64,000 nt of DNA from Omphiscola glabra (lineage: Eukaryota; Mollusca; Gastropoda; Lymnaeidae): the NCBI GenBank assembly GCA_964017045.1, contig OZ024809.1, positions 8,393,012 to 8,457,011 of the forward strand. The letters run 5' to 3'. Below the pieces are notes generated by a model. The model made no database searches, was not told where the DNA came from, and was given only the letters and a program-made list of their open reading frames with translations. Each line of letters starts with the position of its first letter. Positions within the stretch are counted from its first letter, which is position 1. Below, piece by piece: positions 22,831-34,650 of the stretch. Made by a program: the position numbers and the translations under genes.

Positions 22831-23429
22831 GTAAAACATCTTCAAGTGTCATCTTGGTTTTTACCTTTCAGTTATTTATACATGTCCTTTAATTTTATCT
22901 GTCATTTGTTTTTGTTTATACCTGACAGTTGTTTTGTTTGTACCTGTCAATTGTTTTTATACTTAGAAGTATTTCATAATTTAGTACTATAATAGAGCTA
23001 CTATTGGGACACAGGGAACATTAGGGGACTAGACTGTCCAAGCGGCCCTGGGACACAGTGAACATTACTGGACTAGACTGTTCAAGTAGTAATTTAACAC
23101 GCAAGTTCTTTTGTAATATAGAAGTGTCCCAGGCGGCTCAAATATCACCGGCCCTGGGGCCCACAATAATTTTTTGCCGTCCACCCCTGAGAGTGAGTAA
23201 GGCTAAACAATTTGAATGACAATTTTTGGGGGGCAGTCAAGAAATAGAAGAGAGCGCCACTTTGTCACCTTAACATTTATGAACCTTGCTCTTAGATTTG
23301 GAAGTTATATAACATTTCATTTCAATTTTTATCCTGCAAATTTGAATGTAGGATGTTTCAGCTTAAAGCTTACATCATTTTTTTTTGCCAGTCATGAGAT
23401 AATATTTAACTTGCATTTTTTTTTTTTAG
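22831..23429. other. Intron D-E
   Basis: 599 bp, containing a diverged ~55-bp duplication near 23005-23090 (GGACTAGACTGT twice), ending in a strong pyrimidine tract TTTTTTTTTTTTTAG. Confidence 0.8.
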
Positions 23430-23575
23430 ACCAATCCATGATGCCATTGAGAACGACCACCTGGAAGTTGTCCGGCTTTTGCTTGTCCATGGGGCTGACC
23501 CTCTGATTGCCACCTATGCTGGTCGTACGCCTGTCCGTATTGCCAAATCACAACTCATGCTACAAACCTTACAAG
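23430..23575 (+). CDS. BCOR: BCOR-like gene, exon E (ankyrin repeats 3-4)
   Basis: 146-nt exon (residues 274-322 plus one base of codon 323). It encodes ankyrin repeat 3 ([20 protein letters not shown], then GADP) and the start of a truncated repeat 4 ([19 protein letters not shown]). The HDA.ENDHLE.VRLLL signature is the strongest family marker for BCOR/BCORL1 in the window. Acceptor TTTTAG|A, donor CAAG|GTCAGC. Confidence 0.95.
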
Positions 23576-23744
23576 GTCAGCAACTTGCCCTTAGATACAT
23601 GGGATTGGGGACTGCAATCTGGATAGTGGGGATTTTTTGAATAGAAGAAATTGAATCAGAATCTCTTTTACATAATGCCAAGAAGTGATCATTAATAAAA
23701 TACCAGCTGAAGTATTAGAATAATTTTCAAAATTTCTGATTAAA

Positions 23745-24205
23745 TCTAGATATTTGCTTTAAACCTAGATATTTTGATTAAATCTCTATATTTGGATGAT
23801 ATATAGATATTTGGATTAAATGTAGAGCTTTGGTTTAAATATAGATTTCCATTTAAAAACGGAGATGTGGTGTCAGTCTGATTATTTGGTTTAAATCAAG
23901 ATGTTTGGTTACAATCTAGATATTTAGTTTAAATCTAGATATTTGGTTTCAATCTAGATATTCAGTTTAAATCTAGATATTCAGTTTAAATATAGATATT
24001 TGGTTTAAATATAGATATTATGTTTAAATCTAGATATTTGGTTTAAATCTAGATATTCAGTTTAAATCTAGATATTCAGTTTAAATCTAGATATTCAGTT
24101 TAAATCTAGATATTCAGTTTAAATATATGTATTTGGTTTAAATCTAGATATTCAGTTTAAACCTAGACATTCAGTTTAAATCTAGATATTCAGTTTAAAT
24201 CTAGT
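23745..24205. repeat. 19-bp minisatellite in intron E-F
   Basis: Units TTTAAATCTAGATATTCAG / TTTGG variants, about 24 copies; AT-rich with an XbaI-like CTAGA core. Confidence 0.92.
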
Positions 24206-24339
24206 TTTTTGGGTGACATGTCAATCATAAATTATGTCAGTAGCAGGTCATCCTTAAATGAGAGAACTAGATGTGACATGTCAATTATGTCAGTAGCAGG
24301 TTTTCTTGAAACAAGAAAATAGTTGTGTCATAAGAAAAC

Positions 24340-24745
24340 ACCTTTGGATTCACCAGTATAAGAAACCATCTTTGGGTCCACTAATATAAGAAACCATCTT
24401 TGGGTCCACTAGTGTAAGAAACCACCTTTGGGTCCACCAGTATAAGAAAGCCCCTTTGGGTCTACCAGTATAAGAAAGCACCTTTGGGTCTACTCTATTA
24501 ATATGAGAAACCACCTTTGAGACCACTACTATACAAATAAGAATCCACCTATGGGTCTACTACTATTTCAGCCCACCGTTTGATCCACTACTAAAAGAAT
24601 CTCCCTTTGTGTCCACCAATTTAAGAAGCCATCTTCGTGTCCACTAATATAGGAACCCATGTTTGTCTCTACTAGTAGCCTTGGCCCATGTTTGTCTCTA
24701 CTAGTATCCTGGGCCCATGTTTGTCTCAACTAGTATCCTTGGTAT
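24340..24745. repeat. ~28-bp degenerate minisatellite in intron E-F
   Basis: Units near AAGAAACCACCTTTGGGTCC followed by ACTAGTAT, about 14 copies of increasing divergence. Confidence 0.85.
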
Positions 24746-24853
24746 TTTACTGATAGGGATCTCCCCAAGGAATCTAATAAAAAACATGATGGCCTCCACG
24801 CGTGGCCTTGTTCCATTTACTAAATCTTCACTGTTGTTCTCCCCGTCACTCAG

Positions 24854-24970
24854 GCTACATCAGTGACTTAAATGGTTGGATGGAAGATGAAGACGAGGAT
24901 GAAGATGACCGTGAACAGCTGGAAGAGATCCAACTACCATGGAGATTTAGCTCCTCCTTGACTTGTTTAC
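24854..24970 (+). CDS. BCOR: BCOR-like gene, exon F (post-ankyrin acidic spacer)
   Basis: 117-nt exon (residues 323-361 plus one base of 362), acceptor CACTCAG|GC, donor TTTAC|GTAAGA. It encodes GYISDLNGWMED, a run of Asp/Glu (EDEDEDDRE) and LPWRFSSSLTC. In vertebrate BCOR the ankyrin block is likewise followed by a YL.DL.G motif, an acidic stretch and a W.F segment before the PUFD. The last bases of the exon and its donor form the first unit of the 41-bp array that follows. Confidence 0.9.
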
Positions 24971-25905
24971 GTAAGACTAAGTCCACTTAGTGAACTCTTT
25001 AATTTGTTTACATAAGACTAAGTCCCCTTATTGAACACTTTAATTTGTTTACGTAAGACTAAGTCCCCTTATTGAACACTTTAATTTTTTTACATAAGAC
25101 TAAGTCCCCTTATTGAACACTTTAATTTGTTTACATAAGACTAAGTCCCCTTATTGAACACTTTAATTTGTTTACATAAGACTAAGTCCCCTTATTGAAC
25201 ACTTTAATTTGTTTACATAAGACTAAGTCCCCTTATTGAACACTTTAATTTGTTTACATAAGACTAAGTCCCCTTATTGAACACTTTAATTTGTTTACAT
25301 AAGACTAAGTCCCCTTATTGAACACTTTAGTTGTTTACATAAGACTAAGTCCCCTTATTGAACACTTTAATTTGTTTACATAAGACTAAGTCCACTTAGT
25401 GAACTCTTTAATTTGTTTACATAAGACTAAGTCCCCTTATTGAACACTTTAATTTGTTTACATAAGACTAAGTCCCCTTATTGAACACTTTAATTTGTTT
25501 ACATAACACTAAGTCCCCTTATTGAACACTTTAATTTTTTTACATAAGACTAAGTCCCCTTATTGAACACTTTAATTTGTTTACATAAGACTAAGTCCCC
25601 TTATTGAACACTTTAATTTGTTTACATAAGACTAAGTCCCCTTATTGAACACTTTAATTTGTTTACATAAGACTAAGTCCCCTTATTGAACACTTTAATT
25701 TGTTTACATAAGACTAAGTCCCCTTATTGAACACTTTAATTTGTTTACATAAGACTAAGTCCCCTTATTGAACACTTTAATTTGTTTACATAAGACTAAG
25801 TCCCCTTATTGAACACTTTAATTTGTTTACATAAGACTAAATCCCCTTATTGAACACTTTAATGTGTTTACATAAGACTAAGTCCACTTAGTGAACTCTT
25901 TAATC
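24965..25905. repeat. 41-bp minisatellite seeded on the exon F splice donor, 23 copies
   Basis: Units anchored on GTTTACATAAGACTAAGTCC and CCTTATTGAACACTTTAATTT. Unit 1 starts inside exon F and contains the real donor (TTTAC|GTAAG). Unit 3 (from 25047) also keeps GTAAG; nearly all others have ATAAG or ATAAC, which removes the GT. Units 1, 11 (25374) and 23 (25865) share the variant CCACTTAGTGAACTCTT. Confidence 0.96.
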
Positions 25906-26644
25906 TGTCTCATGTTTCTTGTTACTTAAGAAGTTGTAACAGTGAGTTTATTAAAGTTTCAAGTTTCACTTATGTGAAGCCAAATTTCAGTCAATTTTGT
26001 TTAGGTTTAAATTACTAGAGTAGTTTTTCTTTTTTTTTTTTTGTAATTGTTTGTAGAAAACCATGGTAAACCCTATAATGTTAGAATGAAGATAACTCAA
26101 GGTAATCTCAGAATTTTTTTTTTTTAATTAGCTAAAGGACGAGCAAAATAATTCATCATAAAGTGTACAATTCCATCTCCGAATTGGTTTCCACAAGATT
26201 AATGTTATTTGCTGGCAACATTTATATTAAGTTATTCATTCAAAAAAAAAAAAAAAAAAAAATTTAATTGTAAGAAAAATCTATTTCAAAAACTGAAACA
26301 AACTTCCTGTGCACCATTACTATTTATAGCCTAGATAGTCTGATCAGTTGTCTCCCTTCATGTCTGTCATTAACCCAATTAAAATAAAAAAAACAACAAT
26401 AAGTCCAACAAATTTGTTTATATTTATCACATTTTAAACTTATTTTAAAAACTGGTGACCTGTTTTAGTAATGTGAAAGCTAACATTAATTCTCCTCTAG
26501 TGTTTTCCTTTGTTTGGAAAATTCTCATTTCTCTTAATTAACAGTGTCAGTATTAGGGCACTGTTCAGTAATTAGTGGTCATGTGAGTGCACTGGCCAGT
26601 TTTTTAAGAATCTATCAGGCTGATTTGTTTACTGGTAATTTAAA
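25906..26644. other. Intron F-G, non-repetitive part
   Basis: AT-rich sequence with T- and A-homopolymers and no exon candidate. Confidence 0.6.
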
Positions 26645-27395
26645 TTTGTGTCATTCTATCAAATTGTGTCTGTTGTACTGGGATTCTATCAGACTGTTTG
26701 TTGTACGGGTAATTGAAATTTCTGGCATTCTAAGAGACTGTTTGTTGTAATTGGATTCTATCACGCTGTGTTGTACTGGGAGTCTATCAGACTGTGTTTG
26801 TTGTACTGGGATTCTATCAGACTGTTTGTTGTACTGGGATTCTATCACGCTGTGTTGTACTGGGATTATATCAGACTGTGTTTGTTGTACTGGGATTCTA
26901 TCAGACTGTTTGTTGTACTGGGATTCTATCAGACTGTTTGTTGTACTGTGATTCTATCAGACTGTTTGTTGTACTGGGATTCTATCAGACTGTTTGTTGT
27001 ACTGGGATTTTATCAGACTGTTTGTTGTACTGGAATTCTATCAGACTGTGTTTGTTGTACTGGGATTCTATCAGACTGTTTGTTGTACTGGGATTCTATC
27101 AGACTGTTTGTTGTACTGGGATTCTATCAGACTGTGTTTGTTGTACTGAGATTCTATCAGACTGTTTGTTGTACTGGGATTCTATCAGACTGTTTGTTGT
27201 ACTGGGATTCTATCAGACTGTGTTTGTTGTACTGGGATTCTATCAGACTATGTTTGTTGTACTGGGATTCTATCAGACTGTGTTTGTTGTACTGGGATTC
27301 TATCAGACTGTTTGTTGTACTGGGACTCTATCAGACTGTGTTTGTTGTACTGGTATTCTATCAGACCGTATTTGTGGTACTGGGATTGATAACCT
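26645..27395. repeat. 28-bp minisatellite just upstream of exon G, about 26 copies
   Basis: Units TTGTACTGGGATTCTATCAG plus ACTGTTTG (28 bp) or ACTGTGTTTG (30 bp). The array stops about 30 bp before the exon G acceptor. Plus-strand frames (YWDSIRLFVVLGFYQTVCC type, up to 256 codons) run through it and one continues into exon G. Mixed 28/30-bp units rotate the frame, so I treat them as spurious. Confidence 0.95.
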
Positions 27396-27424
27396 ATTGC
27401 TTGTATTCATTTTGTTGCCTTCAG

Positions 27425-27560
27425 TGAGTTCCCAGTGTGAGAGTTATACCCCTTGTGTTGACATACCCGTTGATCCACAAGATGACTCCAATGATGTCTT
27501 TGATGATGGCCCCACATCAGCCATTAATGTGTTCAACCTGGCGTTAGATGGAGAAGACAG
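27425..27560 (+). CDS. BCOR: BCOR-like gene, exon G (acidic spacer and first strand of PUFD)
   Basis: 136-nt exon (residues 362-406 plus two bases of 407), acceptor GCCTTCAG|TG, donor ACAG|GTAAAG. It encodes an acidic Cys-containing spacer (DDSNDVFDDG) and INVFNLALDG, which occupies the place of the first beta strand of the BCOR PUFD (CYNIQV.. in vertebrates). The VF motif preceded by acidic residues also matches the family layout. Confidence 0.88.
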
Positions 27561-27784
27561 GTAAAGTAAACCATTCACTTAACCGACTTGATATAGCATG
27601 TCATTAATTGTAACAACCTGGAATCGGATGACACTACTGTCAAGCCTAAATTGTAATATTCCAACTAGGTGCATTTTTTTTTTACACCGGGTTTAGGTAT
27701 TTTGAGAAAATACCAGGGGGGGGGGGGTGTCCAATTGTTACCAAAAAAAAAAAGAGTTAACGTCTCATATTCTATAATTTATTC

Positions 27785-30700
27785 TGGCCTTTAAACTATA
27801 GTCCTACAGACAGTCCTACACTCTACCTGCCGGCCTTTAAACTATAGGCCTACAGACAGTCCTACACTCTACCTGCCGGCCGTTAAACTATAGACCTATA
27901 GACAGTCCTGCACCCTACCTGCCGGCCTTTAAACTATAGACCTACAGACAGTCCTACACTCTACCTGCCGGCCTTTAAACTATAGGCCTACAGACAGTCC
28001 TACACTCTACCTGCCGGCCTTTAAACTATAGTCCTACAGACAGTCCTACACTCTACCTGCCGGCCTTTAAACTATAGGCCTACAGACAGTCCTACACTCT
28101 ACCTGCCGGCCTTTAAACTATAGTCCTACAGACAGTCCTACACTCTACCTGCCGGCCTTTAAACTATAGGCCTACAGACAGTCCTGCACCCTACCTGCCG
28201 GCCTTTAAACTATAGGCCTACAGACAGTCCTGCACCCTACCTGCCGGCCTTTAAACTATAGGCCTACAGACAGTCCTGCACCCTACCTGCCGGCCTTTAA
28301 ACTATAGGCCTACAGACAGTCCTGCACCCTACCTGCCGGCCTTTAAACAATAGGCCTACAGACAGTCCTGCACCCTACCTGCCGGCCTTTAAACTATAGG
28401 CCTACAGACAGTCCTGCACCCTACCTGCCGGCCTTTAAACTATAGGCCTACAGACAGTCCTACAACCTACCTGCCGGCCTTTAAACAATAGGCCTACAGA
28501 CAGTCCTACACTCTACCTGCCGGCCTTTAAACAATAGGCCTACAGACAGTCCTGCACCCTACCTGCCGGCCTTTAAACTATAGGCCTACAGACAGTCCTG
28601 CACCCTACCTGCCGGCCTTTAAACTATAGGCCTACAGACAGTCCTGCACCCTACCTGCCGGCCTTTAAACTATAGGCCTACAGACAGTCCTACAACCTAC
28701 CTGCCGCCCTTTAAACAATAGACCTACAGACAGTCCTGCACCCTACCTGCCGGCCTTTAAACTATAGGCCTACAGACAGTCCTGCACCCTACCTGCCGGC
28801 CTTTAAACTATAGGCCTACAGACAGTCCTACAACCTACCTGCCGGCCTTTAAACAATAGACCTACAGACAGTCCTACACCCTACCTGCCGGCCTTTAAAC
28901 AATAGACCTACAGACAGTCCTACAACCTACCTGCCGGCCTTTAAACAATATTCCTACAGACAGTCCTACACACCTACCTGCCGGCCTTTAAACAATAGAC
29001 CTACAGACAGTCCTACAACCTACCTGCCGGCCTTTAAACAATAGACCTACAGACAGTCCTACAACCTACCTGCCGGCCTTTAAACTATAGACCTACAGAC
29101 AGTCCTACAACCTACCTGCCGGCCTTTAAACTATAGACCTACAGACAGTCCTACAACCTACCTGCCGGCCTTTAAACTATAGACCTACAGACAGTCCTAC
29201 AACCTACCTGCCGGCCTTTAAACTATAGACCTACAGACAGTCCTACAACCTACCTGCCGGCCTTTAAACTATAGGCCTACAGACATTCCTACACTCTACC
29301 TGCCGGCCTTTAAACAATAGGCCTACAGACAGTCCTACACTCTACCTGCCGGCCTTTAAACAATAGGGCTACAGACAGTCCTGCACCCTACCTGCCGGCC
29401 TTTAAACTATAGGCCTACAGACAGTCCTGCACCCTACCTGCCGGCCTTTAAACTATAGGCCTACAGACAGTCCTACAACCTACCTGCCGGCCTTTAAACA
29501 ATAGACCTACAGACAGTCCTACACCCTACCTGCCGGCCTTTAAACTATAGACCTACAGACAGTCGTACACTCTACCTGCCGGCCTTTAAACAACAGGCCT
29601 ACAGACAGTCCTACACTCTACCTGCCGGCCTTTAAACAATAGGCCTACAGACAGTCCTACACCCTACCTGCCGGCCTTTAAACTATAGACCTACAGACAG
29701 TCCTACACTCTACCTGCCGGCCTTTAAACAATAGGCCTACAGACAGTCCTACACCCTACCTGCCGGCCTTTAAACAATAGGCCTACAGACAGTCCTACAC
29801 CCTACCTGCCGGCCTTTAAACAATAGGCCTACAGACAGTCCTGCACCCTACCTGCCGGCCTTTAAACAATGTTCCTACAGACAGTCCTACACTCTACCTG
29901 CCGGCCTTTAAACAATAGGCCTACAGACAGTCCTACACTCTACCTGCCGGCCTTTAAACAATAGGCCTACAGACAGTCCTACACTCTACCTGCCGGCCTT
30001 TAAACAATGTTCCTACAGACAGTCCTGCACCCTACCTGCCGGCCTTTAAACAATAGGCCTACAGACAGTCCTACACCCTACCTGCCGGCCTTTAAACAAT
30101 AGGCCTACAGACAGTCCTACACCCTACCTGCCGGCCTTTAAACAATAGGCCTACAGACAGTCCTGCACCCTACCTGCTGGCCTTTAAACAATGTTCCTAC
30201 AGACAGTCCTACACTCTACCTGCCGGCCTTTAAACAATAGGCCTACAGACAGTCCTACACTCTACCTGCCGGCCTTTAAACAATAGGCCTACAGACAGTC
30301 CTACACGCTACCTGCCGGCCTTTAAACAATAGGCCTACAGACAGTCCTACACTCTACCTGCCGGCCTTTAAACAATAGGCCTACAGACAGTCCTACACTC
30401 TACCTGCCGGCCTTTAAACAATAGGCCTACAGACAGTCCTACACTCTACCTGCCAGCCTTTAAACAATAGGCCTACAGACAGTCCTACACTCTACCTGCC
30501 GGCCTTTAAACAATAGGCCTACAGACAGTCCTACACTCTACCTGCCGGCCTTTAAACAATAGGCCTACAGACAGTCCTACACTCTACCTGCCAGCCTTTA
30601 AACAATAGGCCTACAGACAGTCCTACACCCTACCTGCCGGCCTTTAAACAATAGGCCTACAGACAGTCCTACACTCTACCTGCCAGCCTTTAAACAATAG

Positions 30701-33230
30701 GCCTACAGACAGTCCTACACTCTACCTGCCAGCCTTTAAACAATAGGCCTACAGACAGTCCTACACCCTACCTGCCGGCCTTTAAACAATAGGCCTACAG
30801 ACAGTCCTACACTCTACCTGCCGGCCTTTAAACAATAGACCTACAGACAGTCCTACACCCTACCTGCCGGCCTTTAAAAAATAGGCCTACAGACAGTCCT
30901 ACACTCTACCTGCCGGCCTTTAAACAATAGGCCTACAGACAGTCCTACACTCTAACTGCCGGCCTTTAAACAATAGGCCTACAGACAGTCCTACACTCTA
31001 CCTGCCGGCCTTTAAACAATGTTCCTACAGACAGTCCTGCACCCTACCTGCCGGCCTTTAAACAATAGGCCTACAGACAGTCCTACACCCTACCATGCCG
31101 GCCTTTAAACAATAGGCCTACAGACAGTCCTACACACTACCTGCCAAACTTTAAAAAATAGGCCTACAGACAGTCCTACACTCTACCTGCCGGCCTTTAA
31201 ACAATAGGCCTACAGACAGTCCTACTCTCTACCTGCCGGCCTTTAAACAATAGGCCTACAGACAGTCCTACACTCTACCTGCCGGCCTTTAAACAATGTT
31301 CCTACAGACAGTCCTACACTCTACCTGCCGGCCTTTAAACAATAGGCCTACAGACAGTCCTACACTCTACCTGCCGGCCTTTAAACAATAGGCCTACAGA
31401 CAGTCCTACACCCTACCTGCCGGCCTTTAAACTATAGACCTACAGACAGTCCTACACTCTACCTGCCGGCCTATAAACAATAGGCCTACAGACAGTCCTA
31501 CACCCTACCTGCCGGCCTTTAAACAATAGGCCTACAGACAGTCCTACACCCTACCTGCCGGCCTTTAAACAATAGGCCTACAGACAGTCCTGCACCCTAC
31601 CTGCCGGCCTTTAAACAATGTTCCTACAGACAGTCCTACACTCTACCTGCCGGCCTTTAAACAATAGGCCTACAGACAGTCCTACACTCTACCTGCCGGC
31701 CTTTAAACAATAGGCCTACAGACAGTCCTACACGCTACCTGCCGGCCTTTAAACAATAGGCCTACAGACAGTCCTACACTCTACCTGCCGGCCTTTAAAC
31801 AATAGGCCTACAGACAGTCCTACACTCTACCTGCCGGCCTTTAAACAATAGGCCTACAGACAGTCCTACACTCTACCTGCCAGCCTTTAAACAATAGGCC
31901 TACAGACAGTCCTACACTCTACCTGCCGGCCTTTAAACAATAGGCCTACAGACAGTCCTACACTCTACCTGCCGGCCTTTAAACAATAGGCCTACAGACA
32001 GTCCTACACTCTACCTGCCAGCCTTTAAACAATAGGCCTACAGACAGTCCTACACCCTACCTGCCGGCCTTTAAGCAATAGGCCTACAGACAGTCCTACA
32101 CTCTACCTGCCAGCCTTTAAACAATAGGCCTACAGACAGTCCTACACCCTACCTGCCGGCCTTTAAACAATAGGCGTACAGACAGTCCTACACTCTACCT
32201 ACCGGCCTTTAAACAATAAGACTACAGACAGTCCTTCACCCTATATGACGGCCTTTAAACAATAAGACTACAGACAGTCCTTCACCCTATATGCGGGCCT
32301 TTAAACAATAAGACTACAGACAGTCCTTCACCCTATATGCCGGCCTTTAAACAATAAGACTACAGACAGTCCTTCACCCTATATGCCGGCCTTTAAACAA
32401 TAAGACTACAGACAGTCCTTCACCCTATATGACGGCCTTTAAACAATAAGACTACAGACAGTCCTTCACCCTATATGCCGGCCTTTAAACAATAAGACTA
32501 CAGACAGTCCTTCACCCTATATGCCGGCCTTTAAACAATAAGACTACAGACAGTCTTTCACCCTATATGCCGGCCTTTAAACAATAAGACTACTGACAGT
32601 CCTTCACCCTATATGCCGGCCTTTAAACAATAAGACTACTGACAGTCCTTCACCCTATATGCCAGCCTTTAAACAATAGGCCTACAGACAGTCCTACACC
32701 CTACCTGCCGGCCTTTAAACAATAGGCCTACAGACAGTCCTACACCCTACCTGCCGGCCTTTAAACAATAGGCCTACAGACAGTCCTTCACCCTATATGA
32801 CGGCCTTTAAACAATAGGCCTACAGACAGTCCTTCACCCTATATGACGGCCTTTAAACAATAGGCCTACAGACAGTCCTTCACCCTATATGCCGGCCTTT
32901 AAACAATAGGCCTACAGACAGTCCTTCACCCTATATGACGGCCTTTAAACAATAAGACTACAGACAGTCCTTCACCCTATATGCCGGCCTTTAAACAATA
33001 GGCCTACAGACAGTCCTTCACCCTATATGACGGCCTTTAAACAATAGGCCTACAGACAGTCCTTCACCATATATGCCGGCCTTTAAACAATAGGCCTACA
33101 GACAGTCCTTCACCCTATATGACGGCCTTTAAACAATAGGCCTACAGACAGTCCTTCACCATATATGACGGCCTTTAAACAATAGGCCTACAGACAGTCC
33201 TTCACCCTATATGACGGCCTTTAAACAATA
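27785..33230. repeat. 46-bp satellite array, about 118 copies, inside the PUFD intron
   Basis: Units anchored on CCTACAGACAGTCCTACACT and CTACCTGCCGGCCTTTAAAC. Three zones differ in dominant variant: left (AAACTATAG, CTGCACCC), middle (AAACAATAGG) and right from about 32210 (AATAAGACTAC, TTCACCCTATATG). Rare variants repeat at fixed offsets: CACGCTA at 30304 and 31731 (1427 bp, 31 units) and AATGTTCC at 29871/31620 (1749 bp, 38 units). This indicates multi-unit duplications. The array accounts for about two thirds of the 8.1-kb intron G-H. Confidence 0.98.
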
Positions 33231-34334
33231 GTATTACACCATACCCGTAGCTCTTTATTGATTAATATATTAGTGGCCATCCCAGTTAAAGAAGAAAATT
33301 CAAAGCTCAACTATTGATATAAAACATGTTGAGTAGAGAAACAAAATATATATAAGAGACACCTTGTGGAGTAATATGTTAAGCCTGCATAAGGTGACTT
33401 AACTATTTCAACTTTGAAATTAAGATTTTATTGATAAAAATTGACTTAATATCCTGCAAACTCAGTAAATTAATGCAAACTAAGATAAGTCTTGCAAACT
33501 CGGTGAATCCATGGCTAATCTATTGATCACAGTGTAAGCTGGCAGAATATTTTAGTCAAACATGAATGATGATGGCACAATTAAAGAGTTTAGGAGATAT
33601 AGACAAGTACATAGGAATCGCTGCCTCTTTGGAACATATGGAAGTCAGGAAGAAATTTGAACATTTGAAGAAATTCAAACATCTTTGTTGAACATGTTGA
33701 AGAGCTTTAAACATTTTAAAAGGAGCAAGATTAATCTCATTTCTTGTGCTCAAGAACTAACAGACAGAAGGGAGATGATCAGTTCTTTCCATTATGGGTT
33801 ATCCATCTTCACTTAACAATAAAGTTTTGCTTTTTTTTGTTGCTTTTTTTTATTATTTTTTTTTCTCTCTTGCCTCACCCTGAACAGAAGATATATTTCT
33901 GAGAAGATTTTTAAACTTTTTTTTAATTTTTTTTATGTGGAGCAGATAGTTTCATATTCTCAGTTTTCCCCACTTTGTTTTAGTCATGTCTTCCACTTTT
34001 TTAAACCTACAACCCTTGAAATAACACTATTTATTGACTGCCATTGCTTGTGGCAGCTGGCCATTGTAATGTTTGGCTTGGCTAGCTTTGCTAAACTCAT
34101 GTATTCTGTCAAGTATTCTGTCATCATGTGACAATTAAAGATGTCAAGAAGCCAATTTTGTTGAACTATTTAACCATCTAATTGCTAGAGAACTGTAGTG
34201 TAAGATTTCCTTCCAGTGTCATGGCAGAGTGTCATTTGCAATGCCAGGACACAATGTCAATCCAAATACATAACCTGAAATAAAGACTGATTAGTTTTCA
34301 GATGATTTTAATTTTTTTAAATGTTAGAACAAAA

Positions 34335-34535
34335 TGAACAACATAAATAGCCAGATATTCTGCATTAATTGCCAGATACTTTCTCTGCATTAATTGCCAG
34401 ATACTTTCTCTGGATTTATTTTCAGATACTTTCTCTGCATTAATTGACAGATACTCTCTACGTTTATCGCCAGATACTTTCTCTGCATATATTGCCAGAT
34501 ACTTTCTCTGCATTAATTGCCAGATACTTTCTCTG
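34335..34535. repeat. 25-bp minisatellite, about 8 copies
   Basis: Units anchored on TTGCCAGATACTTTCTCTGC. Confidence 0.9.
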
Positions 34536-34540
34536 GCTAT

Positions 34541-34650
34541 GATGGTGTTTGACACCATACAAACAAAATACATAACATATAATTGCCGTTTGACACCATA
34601 CAAACAAAATACATAAAATATAATTGGTGTTTAACAACATACAATCATAA
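34541..34650. repeat. ~42-bp duplication
   Basis: Two good copies of TTTGACACCATACAAACAAA followed by ATACATAA, and a third, diverged copy (TTTAACAACATACAATC). Confidence 0.85.

Noticed and set aside
17825..23575. ANKRD11/ANKRD12-type ankyrin gene
   Set aside because: The wording of the repeats, the acidic spacer and the PUFD-like C-terminal fold match the BCOR layout better.
26768..27564. Hydrophobic repeat ORFs of 219 and 256 codons upstream of exon G
   Set aside because: Minisatellite translation that happens to run into the real exon; the exon's proper acceptor and phase explain the coding part.
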